DNA of 64,000 nt from an uncultured Pelagibacteraceae bacterium (GTDB taxonomy: Bacteria > Pseudomonadota > Alphaproteobacteria > Pelagibacterales > Pelagibacteraceae). Shown here piece after piece: positions 43,530 to 52,201 of this stretch. A program made the translations under genes and the position numbers. Under the pieces are notes generated by a model. It saw only the letters and a program-made list of their open reading frames with translations, did not search any database and was not told the DNA's origin. Numbering within the stretch: the stretch's first letter is position 1; the number at the start of each line of letters is the position of its first letter. The stretch is taken from contig CACHTV010000004.1 in the NCBI GenBank assembly GCA_902582875.1, positions 1 to 64,000 of the forward strand, given 5' to 3'.

Positions 43530-43928
43530 TTATTTCTTTTTTTTAATTATTTTTAAAAAGTCAGTGTATTTTTCAATATAGTCGCTAAATTCATATTCCA
43601 TATCGCAGGCCACCAATAATATAGCATTTTGAGTTAAAAATTTTATTTTACACCAGGTTAAAGGTTTTAAAAGACACCCCTCTCTTTTAAAGTGATCCAA
43701 AATAATTGATCCTTTTTTATTTTTAGACACATATTCAATTTTAATTCTACCCAGAACCGGAAATAAAAATTGAGAACATCTTTTATGGGCATGGTCTCCT
43801 CTTATAAAGTTTTTTTTCCCATTAATAATGAAAATTCTTTTCACTTTAAATGGAAAGCTTTTTTTTAATGAAAATGCAACCAACGTCCCACTCTTTTTTT
43901 TGAATCCTTTAAATTTGATTTTGTTCAT
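43530..43928 (-). CDS. fdtA: FdtA/WxcM-like dTDP-4-keto-6-deoxyhexose 3,4-ketoisomerase
   Basis: 132 residues of a cupin fold: FKVKRIFIINGKK, the conserved RGDHAHKRCSQFLFPVLG (about 43-60) with the catalytic His residues, and LLKPLTWCKI near 86. FdtA moves the keto group from C4 to C3 of dTDP-4-keto-6-deoxyglucose, giving the substrate for the DegT-type aminotransferase also in this island. A QdtA-type stereochemistry is possible. It overlaps the upstream glycosyltransferase gene by 20 bases. Confidence 0.82.
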   Translation of the reverse strand: MNKIKFKGFKKKSGTLVAFSLKKSFPFKVKRIFIINGKKNFIRGDHAHKRCSQFLFPVLGRIKIEYVSKNKKGSIILDHFKREGCLLKPLTWCKIKFLTQNAILLVACDMEYEFSDYIEKYTDFLKIIKKKK

Positions 43929-44727
43929 AATTTTTATTTATATCACAATAAACAACTGGCCACTCCAATGTCTTGGTATACTTTTTAAACCAATAAGGAA
44001 GAAACCTTTCAGCTAAAAAAGTATACATTCTAATCTTATTATATCCTGTTAGATTAAATCCAAAAATAGACTCACACTTTTTTAACCACTCAAAAACTTC
44101 TGAAAAATAGGAATTAATTATAGTAGATGATTTGCTGATAAACATATTGCCTTGATTAAATTCAAAATTATTTCTAACGTAATTACTAAAATCTTCTTTA
44201 TCTTTTTTAGGCAATAGGTTTATGGCCTTATCCAAATTTCCATTTCCATGATACATGTCAAATTGAAATCTTATACTAAATCTGGATTTAAAAATTTCTT
44301 TATAATTTCTTAACATTGCAATTTTTCCATCTTTTAAAAGTTTTACCCATTTGGGTCTATCTAGTGATATTGGTTCACCTATTATAGCTTCATATTGATC
44401 CCACTCTTTAGGTAAATATTTTAATAGTGATTTTATAGAGCCCCTATCTTTTATTTTTTTATGTTCACCCCATAACTCTCTATATGAGCAAAAACCGATC
44501 CACTCTTCTTGCTTTTTTTTTATAAGTAAATTTTTCCAATACCAATAATAAAATGTATATTCGCCATAGTAAGGATTTTTTTCAGAGATATTTTCCAATG
44601 TATTATCAAGCAGCCAATCTTTGGAAAAATTTTTGTTTTTTAAACCAACAGGAATATAATTTAGTTTTCTTACAGCATCTAAATAACTATTCTCCAAACA
44701 CATACAATACATCTTCAGGTTATTCAT
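43909..44727 (-). CDS. DUF4422-like glycosyltransferase
   Basis: 272 residues. The pattern resembles DUF4422 putative glycosyltransferases: NPYYGEYTFYYWYWKN near residue 50, EEWIGFCSYRELWG near 75, then FNQGNMFISKSS near 193 and YTFLAERFLPYWFK near 245. No DxD motif is obvious. It would act in polysaccharide assembly in the cytoplasm. The start overlaps rfbC by 8 bases and the end overlaps fdtA by 20. Confidence 0.65.
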   Translation of the reverse strand: MNNLKMYCMCLENSYLDAVRKLNYIPVGLKNKNFSKDWLLDNTLENISEKNPYYGEYTFYYWYWKNLLIKKKQEEWIGFCSYRELWGEHKKIKDRGSIKSLLKYLPKEWDQYEAIIGEPISLDRPKWVKLLKDGKIAMLRNYKEIFKSRFSIRFQFDMYHGNGNLDKAINLLPKKDKEDFSNYVRNNFEFNQGNMFISKSSTIINSYFSEVFEWLKKCESIFGFNLTGYNKIRMYTFLAERFLPYWFKKYTKTLEWPVVYCDINKNYEQNQI

Positions 44728-45250
44728 AGCTTTTTAAATAATCTTTAAAACTTATATTTTTTTTATCTTTTTGAGATAGCTTAGGTTTTTTAATCGGCCA
44801 TTTTATTTTTATATTTTTATCATTCCAAATTATCCCAAGTTCATGTTTTTTTGATCTGTAATTGGTGCAATGATAAGAAATTATATTTTCTTTTTTCAGA
44901 CCAACAAATCCATGGGCAAATCCAGGAGGAATATATAATGATTTTCCATTTTTATCGGATAGCCTTATACTGAAATATTTACCAAAATTCTTTGAACCTT
45001 TTCTTAGATCAACAGCAACGTCAAAAATTTCTCCCTTAAGGACACTCAAATATTTTCCTTGGGAAAATTTTGTTTGTAAATGCATACCCCTTAAAACGTT
45101 TTTTTTTGAAGATGACACACATGTAAAAACAAATTTTTTTCTTAAAAAAAAATTTTTTTTAAAAATTTCTCTAAAATGACCTCTTTTATCAATATGGACA
45201 GGAGAAGATATAATTTTAAGATCTTTAAATTTTGTTGATTTAATTTTCAT
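44720..45250 (-). CDS. rfbC: dTDP-4-dehydrorhamnose 3,5-epimerase-type enzyme (RfbC/RmlC)
   Basis: 176 residues. Typical elements are HIDKRGHFREIFKK, the catalytic His in VLRGMHLQ (about 56), FDVAVDLRKGSKNFGKY with the catalytic Asp, SLYIPPGFAHGFVG (about 105-118) and YHCTNYRSKKHELGIIWND. It epimerises C3 and C5 of dTDP-4-keto-6-deoxyglucose. Because no rfbD typical of rhamnose synthesis is next to it, the product may feed the C-methylated sugar instead. Two bases separate it from the upstream methyltransferase gene. Confidence 0.92.
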   Translation of the reverse strand: MKIKSTKFKDLKIISSPVHIDKRGHFREIFKKNFFLRKKFVFTCVSSSKKNVLRGMHLQTKFSQGKYLSVLKGEIFDVAVDLRKGSKNFGKYFSIRLSDKNGKSLYIPPGFAHGFVGLKKENIISYHCTNYRSKKHELGIIWNDKNIKIKWPIKKPKLSQKDKKNISFKDYLKSYE

Positions 45251-45252
45251 AT

Positions 45253-46050
45253 TTAATCTATTCTTTTAAAAAATAAATCTAAAAAACTTAGAAAAGAAAA
45301 ACTTTTGAAATTTTTAAAATTTAGATTTTTTATTAAATTATTTTTATTTTGTGAAATAAGCTGATAATTATTCTCTTTCATAAATTTTATAAAATTATTG
45401 TATTCAATTAAATAAGCATAATTTATAATAGGATGAATATTTACTTGTTTCATAACTATGTCCTTATCATTTTTATCTGATTTATAGAATGGAGTGTGAG
45501 AAAATATCAAAAATTTTGATTTTATCTTATTAATTTTTTGAATTATTTCTTTATAGTTATTGACATAGTGAATTGAACTTCCAAAAAAAACAAAATCAAT
45601 CTCGCTTTCTAGGCTAGATAAGTTTTTAATAACTTGAATGTTTTGCAATTGATTTTTTTTAATAACTTCTTCAATAAATTTATTGTATTCAGGAAGATCA
45701 TGATAAAAATATTTACAGTTTTTTAAATATCTGTTTAGATAAATGTAATTATCAATATTGTTTGCTCCGAAATCTAGAATTTTTATTTCTTTTTTTATAG
45801 ATCCATATAATGCAAGTAACTCAAGTAAATATAAGCATGTGCTAAATGGTTTATAAAACTTATCGTCTATATTTTTTAACATTAATGACTGATCAATATT
45901 TATTTTGGTTGGGTGATTGTTTATTGGTAACGATTTTAAATTTGTCTCTACAAAAAAAATTTTAAAAATTTTAAATATTTTGCGAGCTAGAAATCCTGGT
46001 AATTTATCAAAATATTTTGATCTATAGAAATTGTTTATAATTTTATACAT
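45253..46050 (-). CDS. putative methyltransferase (TIGR04325-like)
   Basis: 265 residues. A conserved-looking start (YRSKYFDKLPGF) is followed by a SAM-binding type segment IKILDFGANNIDNYIYLN (about 92-109), the acidic CKYFYHDLPEYNKFIEE, and IDFVFFGSSIHYVNNYKEI near 155. This arrangement is found in methyltransferase-like proteins of O-antigen loci (TIGR04325). The glycine motif is altered (FGANN), so activity is uncertain. It lies between rfbB and rfbC on the same strand. Confidence 0.65.
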   Translation of the reverse strand: MYKIINNFYRSKYFDKLPGFLARKIFKIFKIFFVETNLKSLPINNHPTKINIDQSLMLKNIDDKFYKPFSTCLYLLELLALYGSIKKEIKILDFGANNIDNYIYLNRYLKNCKYFYHDLPEYNKFIEEVIKKNQLQNIQVIKNLSSLESEIDFVFFGSSIHYVNNYKEIIQKINKIKSKFLIFSHTPFYKSDKNDKDIVMKQVNIHPIINYAYLIEYNNFIKFMKENNYQLISQNKNNLIKNLNFKNFKSFSFLSFLDLFFKRID

Positions 46051-46078
46051 TAAAACCAGTTTCTTTAATATTCATTTA

Positions 46079-47089
46079 TTACTTGCCTAATCTTTTTAAA
46101 AAAAGTTTTTTTGAAATATTTAAAAAATACCCTTGATTCTCTATGTACCAATTTATTGTTTTAGATATTCCTTGATTCAGGTTTGTTTTAGGTTTCCATT
46201 TTAATCTTTTTTTAATTTTATTGCTGTTAAGCGCATACCTAAAGTCATGCCCAGGTCTATCTTTAACAAACATTATTTTTACTTTGTTACCTATTTTTAT
46301 TTTTTTATCAGAAAATGTTCGTAGAATTTTTTTAACAAGAAAGGTATTGCTGCAATTTACACCTGAACCTACATTATATTTTTCTCCCGATTTTCCTTTA
46401 AAAAATAATTTTATTAGAGCATCACAGTGGTCATCTACATAAATCCATTCTCTTGAGTTCCTTCCTTTTGCATATATTGGAAGAGGCTTGTTATTTAAAA
46501 TATTGTAAATCATTTTGGGAATTAATTTTTCGGGAAATTGTCTCGGTCCGTAATTATTTGAGCAATTAGAAATAACAGCATCGATTTTATAAGTTCTAAC
46601 AAAAGCATTTACCAAATGATCGGAAGAAGCTTTTGAAGCGGAGTAAGGTGAACTAGGAATATATGGAAAATTCTCATTTGATTTTTTTGAGCCTGAAATA
46701 TCACCATAAACTTCATCAGTAGAGACATGAACTAACCTAATTTTTTTTTTATAATCCTTTATCGCCTCTAATAAATTATAAACACCAAGAATATTGTTTT
46801 TAATAAAATTAAAAGAGTCGTCGATTGATCGATCTACGTGAGTATCTGCAGCAAGATTAAAAATACCATGGGGTCTATATTTTTTCAAAATTTTTATAAC
46901 TTCTTTTTTATTGTTTATATCAACTTTTTTGAAAAAGTAGTTTTTACTTCTAATATTCTTTAAATTATATTTTTGAGCTGAGTATGATAATTTATCGATG
47001 TTAAGGACTTTAAATTTTTTTTCTAACAATAGCTTTACTAAGTTACTGCCAATAAAACCATATCCCCCTGTTACGATAAACCTTTTCAT
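46079..47089 (-). CDS. rfbB: dTDP-glucose 4,6-dehydratase (RfbB/RmlB)
   Basis: 336 residues. It has FIVTGGYGFIGSNLVKLL at the N-terminus, FNLAADTHVDRSID near 80, catalytic HVSTDEVYG (about 121-129) with the Asp-Glu pair, YSASKASSDHLV near 152 and the family's NCSNNYGPRQFPEKLIP and WIYVDDHC segments. It makes dTDP-4-keto-6-deoxyglucose, the common precursor for both sugar branches encoded downstream. It is the first gene of the minus-strand operon. No glucose-1-phosphate thymidylyltransferase gene is in the window. Confidence 0.95.
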   Translation of the reverse strand: MKRFIVTGGYGFIGSNLVKLLLEKKFKVLNIDKLSYSAQKYNLKNIRSKNYFFKKVDINNKKEVIKILKKYRPHGIFNLAADTHVDRSIDDSFNFIKNNILGVYNLLEAIKDYKKKIRLVHVSTDEVYGDISGSKKSNENFPYIPSSPYSASKASSDHLVNAFVRTYKIDAVISNCSNNYGPRQFPEKLIPKMIYNILNNKPLPIYAKGRNSREWIYVDDHCDALIKLFFKGKSGEKYNVGSGVNCSNTFLVKKILRTFSDKKIKIGNKVKIMFVKDRPGHDFRYALNSNKIKKRLKWKPKTNLNQGISKTINWYIENQGYFLNISKKLFLKRLGK

Positions 47090-47154
47090 TTGTTATTATT
47101 TATATTATTTATATTTGTAAGTATACTTTCTATCATAATGAAGGCATTTTTTAG

Positions 47155-48015
47155 ATGCAAATAACAAAACAAAATTTAACAATAATTATAGTTACAGTAA
47201 AAAGTCAAAATATTATTGATGATTGTCTAAAATCAATCGATCCAGATATCAAAAAGATTATTGTGGAAAATTCTTCTAACCATGAGTTTACAAAATATCT
47301 CAAAACAAAATACAAAAACATTGAATGTTATCTTACAGGTAAAAATTTAGGTATGGGAGCAGGTAATAATTTCGGGATAAAAAAATCAAACACAAGGTAT
47401 GTTATGGTTTTAAATCCAGACACAATTTTAAGAAATGATACTTTGAGTCAAATTTTTGAAATATCAAAAAATCTTGAATTTGCTATTTTAAGTCCATTAA
47501 GTGACAACAAAGATTATCCAAATTATAAAATTAATAATAAGAAAGAAAAGAAGGAGAGCGGTTTATTTGAAGTCAGTCAAGTTGATGGCTATGCCATGAT
47601 TTTAGACAAACAACAGTTTAATGATAGTTTTTTCGATGAAAAAATATTCATGTATTTGGAAAATGATGATCTTTGTTTGAGAGCAAAGAAAAATAATAAA
47701 AAAATCTTTATTTATAGCAATTCTTTAATTTCACACCTTGGAGCAAAAGCTGTTGATGAAAAATATTTTAAAGAATTAGAATTTTCAAGAAACTGGCATT
47801 GGAATTGGTCAAAATTTTATTTTAGAAAAAAACATTTTGGGTTTATAAAAGCTTTTCTTTCTGGATTTTTCACTTTTGTTAAATCAATTTTTAAAAGTAT
47901 ATATTTTTTAATAATTAATAATAAATTTAAAAGCAAATTGTATTATTTTAGAGCATCAGGTTTTATGAATGCATTATTAAATAAAAGCTCATGGTTTAGA
48001 CCAAGATTAGATTGA
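47155..48015 (+). CDS. family 2 glycosyltransferase (rhamnosyltransferase-like)
   Basis: 286 residues of the GT-A type: LTIIIVTVKSQNIIDDCLKS at the N-terminus, GKNLGMGAGNNFGIKKS near 62, the nucleotide-sugar Asp motif MVLNPDTILRND (about 83-94) and DEKIFMYLENDDLCLRAKK near 162 with the ED-type catalytic residues. Two helices near the C-terminus could touch the membrane. It would add a sugar to a lipid-linked glycan. It is divergent from rfbB. Confidence 0.82.
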   Translation: MQITKQNLTIIIVTVKSQNIIDDCLKSIDPDIKKIIVENSSNHEFTKYLKTKYKNIECYLTGKNLGMGAGNNFGIKKSNTRYVMVLNPDTILRNDTLSQIFEISKNLEFAILSPLSDNKDYPNYKINNKKEKKESGLFEVSQVDGYAMILDKQQFNDSFFDEKIFMYLENDDLCLRAKKNNKKIFIYSNSLISHLGAKAVDEKYFKELEFSRNWHWNWSKFYFRKKHFGFIKAFLSGFFTFVKSIFKSIYFLIINNKFKSKLYYFRASGFMNALLNKSSWFRPRLD

Positions 48016-48046
48016 TTTAATTTCTTCAACGATATATTTAGAGTTA

Positions 48047-48937
48047 ATGCGAAAAAATAGAAAAAATATTCTAGTAACTGGTGGCGCAGGTTTTGTTGGA
48101 ACAAATCTAATTAGTTATCTTTTAAAAAAAACAAAATTTAACATCATAAGTTTAGATAATTATTCTTCTGGAACTAAAAAAAATCATATTGGCAATCCTA
48201 GAGTTAAATATATAAAGGGACATACAAAAAATATTATTAGTTTAATTAAGAATCCTAAAAAAATTCATTCTATTTTTCATTTTGGTGAATTTGCAAGAAT
48301 TTATCAAAGTTTTCTTAAAATGAATCAATGTATTGACTCTAATTTTCTTGGTTCTCATGCAATTTTTAATTTTTGCTTAAGAAATAATATTAAACTTATC
48401 TATTCAGCTACTTCTGCATCATTAGGTAATAAAGGAAAGGATAAAAATTTATCTCCTTATGCTTTTACTAAAGCACAAAATCTTGAAATGTTAGAAAATT
48501 TTAAAAAATATTCCAAATTTAAATATGAGATTATATATTTTTATAATGTTTATGGTCCCTATCAAATATCTAAAGGCAGTATGTCAACTATAATAGGTAT
48601 TTTTGAAAATCAATATTTAAGGAAAAAACCTTTAACTGTTGTTAGACCAGGGACACAAACAAGGAGATTTACACATATAGATGATACAATTAAAACCTGT
48701 TATTTAGCATGGAAAAAGAAATTAAATAGACATTATATAATTGCAAATAAAAAATCTTATTCAATAATCGAAGTTGCGAAAATGTTTAAATCGAAAATTA
48801 GATATTTACCCAGAAGAAAAGGAGAAAGGTATGCTTCTTCACTAGTTAATGAAAATTTATCAAATAAAATTTATAAATATTACGGAAAAATAAGTTTAAA
48901 AGATTATATTAGAGATTTTATAAAAAAGCATTCTTAA
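48047..48937 (+). CDS. NAD-dependent nucleotide-sugar epimerase (UDP-glucose 4-epimerase-like)
   Basis: 296 residues: ILVTGGAGFVGTNLISYL, FHFGEFARIYQSF, a Ser-rich YSATSASLGN catalytic region near 121 and YAFTKAQNLEM near 139 (Tyr-x3-Lys), then YNVYGPYQISKGSM and TRRFTHIDDTI. The fold and motifs are those of GalE-type epimerases; the change from the usual SSSSVYG to SATSASLG and the slightly short length leave the exact sugar open. Last gene of the polysaccharide island; it overlaps the convergent apt gene by 4 bases. Confidence 0.78.
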   Translation: MRKNRKNILVTGGAGFVGTNLISYLLKKTKFNIISLDNYSSGTKKNHIGNPRVKYIKGHTKNIISLIKNPKKIHSIFHFGEFARIYQSFLKMNQCIDSNFLGSHAIFNFCLRNNIKLIYSATSASLGNKGKDKNLSPYAFTKAQNLEMLENFKKYSKFKYEIIYFYNVYGPYQISKGSMSTIIGIFENQYLRKKPLTVVRPGTQTRRFTHIDDTIKTCYLAWKKKLNRHYIIANKKSYSIIEVAKMFKSKIRYLPRRKGERYASSLVNENLSNKIYKYYGKISLKDYIRDFIKKHS

Positions 48938-49461
48938 TGGCCTGGAAATTCAATTAAACTTTCTACTTTGTAACCTTTTTTTTTTAAAAGGTTGTTTCCA
49001 GGTAGATCAAACAAGTTTATTACAAAAATAAAACCAGCAACTATTCCCCCTGATATTTCGATTAATTTTGCAGCTGCTTCAGCTGTTCCACCAGTAGCAA
49101 TTAGGTCATCTATTACAAGGATTTTTTCACCTTTAGAGATAGAGTCCTTGTGTACCTCAATAGTTGCTTCTCCATATTCAAGTGTAAAGTCAACAGAATG
49201 AGTTTCTGAAGGAAGTTTATTTTTCTTTCTGAGCAAAATAAAAGGTTTGTTTAAAAGGTAAGATACTGTGGACGCAAAAATAAATCCTCTAGACTCTATA
49301 GCTGAGACTTTATCAAAGTCTATTTTTTTTGATAATTCTACTATCTTATTATTTGTATATTTAAAGGCCTCAGGATCTTTAATTAAAGTAGTTATATCTC
49401 GAAATAAAATGCCTTTTTTAGGATAGTCTTGAATAGATCTTATATGTTTTTTTAAATCCAT
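48934..49461 (-). CDS. apt: adenine phosphoribosyltransferase
   Basis: From the ATG at 49461, 175 residues. It has the family start DLKKHIRSIQDYPKKGILFRDIT, ESRGFIFASTVSYLL near 62, and the PRPP-binding loop ILVIDDLIATGGTAEAAAKLIE (about 119-140). It salvages adenine to AMP. Adenine is the by-product of the divergent mtnP, so the two fit together. A TTG four codons upstream is also open but weaker. Confidence 0.93.
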   Translation of the reverse strand: MDLKKHIRSIQDYPKKGILFRDITTLIKDPEAFKYTNNKIVELSKKIDFDKVSAIESRGFIFASTVSYLLNKPFILLRKKNKLPSETHSVDFTLEYGEATIEVHKDSISKGEKILVIDDLIATGGTAEAAAKLIEISGGIVAGFIFVINLFDLPGNNLLKKKGYKVESLIEFPGH

Positions 49462-49501
49462 ATTTAGCTTCAAGTTCTAGCAAAAAAGCATTAATAATTA
49501 A

Positions 49502-50380
49502 ATGATGAAAAAAAGAAAACTAGGGATAATTGGAGGAAGTGGACTTTACAAAATGGAGGGTTTCGCAAAAACGAAATGGAGACAGATGAATACACCCTGG
49601 GGAAAACCATCTGATGAAATTTTAATTGCAAAACTTGATAAAGAGGAAATATGTTTTATCCCAAGACATTCTAGAGGTCACAAGATTAATCCGACAAATA
49701 TAAATTTTAGAGCAAATATCGATTCAATGAAACAGTTAGGTGTAACAGATATAATCTCAGTTTCTGCAGTTGGATCTCTTAAAGAAAATTTGGAGCCAGG
49801 AAAATTTGTTATCGTAGATCAATTTATAGATAGAACTTTTTCAAGATCAAAAACCTTTTTTGATGAAGAAATAGTTGCACATGTTTCTATGGCTAAACCA
49901 ACTAGCCCAGGCCTATCTAAATGTTGTGAAACTGCATTAAAAAAATTAGGAATAAGTTATCAGTTAGGCGGAACATATATAGTTATGGAGGGACCTCAAT
50001 TTTCTACTTTAGCAGAGTCAAATTTATACAGGTCGTGGGGAGCAGATGTAATTGGTATGACTAACATGCCCGAAGCTAAATTGGCGAGAGAGGCAGAAAT
50101 TAGATACAGCACAGTTGCAATGGTAACCGATTATGATTGTTGGCATCCTGATCATGATGAAGTTGATGTAGCTATGGTAATTCAAACACTACAGAAAAAT
50201 GCTTCAAATGCTCAAAATATGATTAAAGAAGTTATTAAAACTTTTAAAGATTTTTCAGTAGATAATGATCCAGCTAATAACTGTTTAGACACAGCAATAA
50301 TAACAGATCCAAAGTTAAGATCAAAAAAAACTTTAAAAAAATTAAAACATATTGCTGGTAGAGCTTTTAGTAAAAAGTAA
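49502..50380 (+). CDS. mtnP: S-methyl-5'-thioadenosine phosphorylase
   Basis: 292 residues. It has KLGIIGGSGLYKMEGF at the N-terminus, FIPRHSRGHKINPTNINFRANI near 57, SVSAVGSLKENLEPGKFVI (about 90) and the substrate loop YIVMEGPQFSTLAES near 163. TNMPEAKLAREAEI and the TDYDCWHPD segment mark MTA phosphorylase rather than other purine phosphorylases. It splits MTA into adenine and methylthioribose-1-phosphate. MTA comes from polyamine synthesis by the SpeD-SpeE fusion at the end of the same operon. It overlaps mtnA by one base. Confidence 0.93.
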   Translation: MMKKRKLGIIGGSGLYKMEGFAKTKWRQMNTPWGKPSDEILIAKLDKEEICFIPRHSRGHKINPTNINFRANIDSMKQLGVTDIISVSAVGSLKENLEPGKFVIVDQFIDRTFSRSKTFFDEEIVAHVSMAKPTSPGLSKCCETALKKLGISYQLGGTYIVMEGPQFSTLAESNLYRSWGADVIGMTNMPEAKLAREAEIRYSTVAMVTDYDCWHPDHDEVDVAMVIQTLQKNASNAQNMIKEVIKTFKDFSVDNDPANNCLDTAIITDPKLRSKKTLKKLKHIAGRAFSKK

Positions 50381-51450
50381 TGCAAATTAACGGTAAAGCT
50401 TATAGAACGATTTGGTTTGAAAATAATAGTGTTAAAATTATTGATCAAACAAAACTTCCTCATCAATTTATTATTAAAGATTTAAAAACTGTAAAAGACT
50501 CAATAAATGCAATAAAAACTATGGAGGTTAGGGGAGCACCTTTAATAGGAGCTACTGCCGCTTACGGTTTAGTTCTATCTATTATAGAAAAAAATGATTT
50601 ATCTCATCTAAAAAAATCAAGTGAAGAATTAATTGCTTCACGACCAACTGCAATAAATTTAAAATGGGCAGTTGACCGAATGATGAAAAAACTATCTGGA
50701 GTTAATGACAATGATATTTTAAGAATTGCATTAGAAGAAGTTAAAGCAATAGTAGAAGAGGATGTAAGTTTTTGTAAAAATATAGGCTTAAATGGTCTTA
50801 AAATAATCAAAGACTTGGCAGATAAGAAAAAAGATACTGTAAACATTTTAACTCATTGTAACGCAGGGTGGTTAGCAACGATTGATTGGGGCACAGCAAC
50901 ATCTCCAATTTATCATGCGCATCAAAAAGGAATTAAAGTACATGTATGGGTTGATGAGACTAGACCAAGGAATCAGGGAGCCAATTTGACTTCATATGAA
51001 CTAAATGAAGAAGGAATATCAAATACAATTATTACTGACAATGCAGGTGGAATTTTAATGCAAAGAGGACAGGTTGATATGTGTATCGTAGGAACTGATC
51101 GAACTTTATCAAATGGAGATGTTTGCAATAAAATAGGAACATATTTAAAAGCTTTATCTGCAAAAGATAATAATGTTCCGTTTTATGTTGCTTTACCTAG
51201 CTCAACCATTGACTGGAATATAAAAGACCTTAAACAAATTCCTATCGAAGAAAGAAATTCTGAGGAGCTATCTCACGTTGAGGGAGTTGATGAAAATAAT
51301 GAAATTAAAAAAGTAAGAATTTACCCACAAAAAAGTAAGTCTTTAAACCTAGCCTTTGACGTAACACCTGCTAAACTAGTTACTGGTTTAATTACAGAAA
51401 AAGGAGTTTGTGAAGCTTCAGAAAAAGGTTTGAAAGGGTTATTTAAATGA
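50380..51450 (+). CDS. mtnA: methylthioribose-1-phosphate isomerase
   Basis: 356 residues of the eIF2B-like isomerase family: MEVRGAPLIGATAAYGL (about 48-64), LTHCNAGWLATIDWGTATSP with the catalytic Cys (about 162), the Asp in MCIVGTDRTLSNGDVCNKIGTY (about 239-250) and the C-terminal FDVTPAKLVTGLITEKG. It isomerises methylthioribose-1-phosphate to methylthioribulose-1-phosphate. The start uses the last base of the mtnP stop; the stop overlaps a 34-codon ORF by 4 bases. Confidence 0.94.
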   Translation: MQINGKAYRTIWFENNSVKIIDQTKLPHQFIIKDLKTVKDSINAIKTMEVRGAPLIGATAAYGLVLSIIEKNDLSHLKKSSEELIASRPTAINLKWAVDRMMKKLSGVNDNDILRIALEEVKAIVEEDVSFCKNIGLNGLKIIKDLADKKKDTVNILTHCNAGWLATIDWGTATSPIYHAHQKGIKVHVWVDETRPRNQGANLTSYELNEEGISNTIITDNAGGILMQRGQVDMCIVGTDRTLSNGDVCNKIGTYLKALSAKDNNVPFYVALPSSTIDWNIKDLKQIPIEERNSEELSHVEGVDENNEIKKVRIYPQKSKSLNLAFDVTPAKLVTGLITEKGVCEASEKGLKGLFK

Positions 51451-51551
51451 AAAAAGAAAAATGTATTTCCAAAGGAGTTACTATAGGCGGAGATAATGCT
51501 GATGTTTACATGCCTCAATTTATCAATTTCTTTAAAGACAATCTGTTATAG
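51447..51551 (+). CDS. 34-residue ORF embedded between mtnA and the aldolase gene
   Basis: ATG at 51447 overlaps the mtnA stop as ATGA, and its TAG at 51549-51551 shares its last base with the GTG start of the aldolase. The product begins MKKEKCISKGVTIGGDNADV and ends INFFKDNLL. It has one Cys and no membrane helix. The exact fit at both ends resembles the coupling used by all the other genes here and supports a real small protein or at least a translational bridge. No family recognised. Confidence 0.5.
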   Translation: MKKEKCISKGVTIGGDNADVYMPQFINFFKDNLL

Positions 51552-52195
51552 TGAGCAAACTTAGAGCTGAAGTAATAAAATATTCTAAAAAATTAAATAT
51601 AACTAACCTATCAACTTTGAGGTCTGGAAATATTTCTGTTAGAGCAAAAGAACAAGGAATAGACGGATTTTATATAACACCATCTGGGAGAAAGTATTCT
51701 ACCTTAAAACCCAAAGATATTGTATTTGTTTCTTTAAAAGGCGTTTTCAATAAAAAAAAACAAAAACCTTCGTCTGAATGGAGATTTCACCAAGATATTT
51801 ATGTGAATAAAAAAGAGGCTAAAGCGATAGTTCATGCACATTCAACTTGTGCAACTGCGGTATCAACTCATCAAAAAGACGTTCCAGCCTTTCACTACAT
51901 GGTTGCAGTTGCTGGAGGAGAAGACATAAAATGTACTAAATATGCTACATTTGGAACTAAAAATTTGTCGAAGAATATTATTAACGCTCTTAAAAATAGG
52001 AAAGCTTGTTTAATTGCTAATCATGGTCAAGTCGCTTTTGGAAATAATTTGGAAGAAACTTTTGAGCTTGCTCAGGAGATAGAAAATATTTGCCATCAAT
52101 ATATAAATGCCCTAAGAATCGGTATACCTAAGATTCTTTCAAAAAAAGAAATGAAAGTAGTTCTAGGTAAGTTTAAAAATTATAAAAGAGGGTAA
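51551..52195 (+). CDS. class II aldolase (fuculose-phosphate aldolase family), candidate methylthioribulose-1-phosphate aldolase
   Basis: 214 residues. Class II aldolase/adducin marks are SGNISVRAKEQGIDGFYITPSG near residue 24, the Glu of PSSEWRFHQDIY (about 76), the zinc pair AIVHAHSTCATAV (about 95) and the third His in LIANHGQVAFG near 157. Following mtnP and mtnA, it could cleave 5-methylthioribulose-1-phosphate to DHAP and methylthioacetaldehyde, as in the oxygen-independent DHAP shunt of Rhodospirillum. It lacks the clear features of MtnB dehydratase, but that family is related and remains an alternative. It uses a GTG start. Confidence 0.75.
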   Translation: MSKLRAEVIKYSKKLNITNLSTLRSGNISVRAKEQGIDGFYITPSGRKYSTLKPKDIVFVSLKGVFNKKKQKPSSEWRFHQDIYVNKKEAKAIVHAHSTCATAVSTHQKDVPAFHYMVAVAGGEDIKCTKYATFGTKNLSKNIINALKNRKACLIANHGQVAFGNNLEETFELAQEIENICHQYINALRIGIPKILSKKEMKVVLGKFKNYKRG

Positions 52196-52201
52196 TTTTT
52201 A

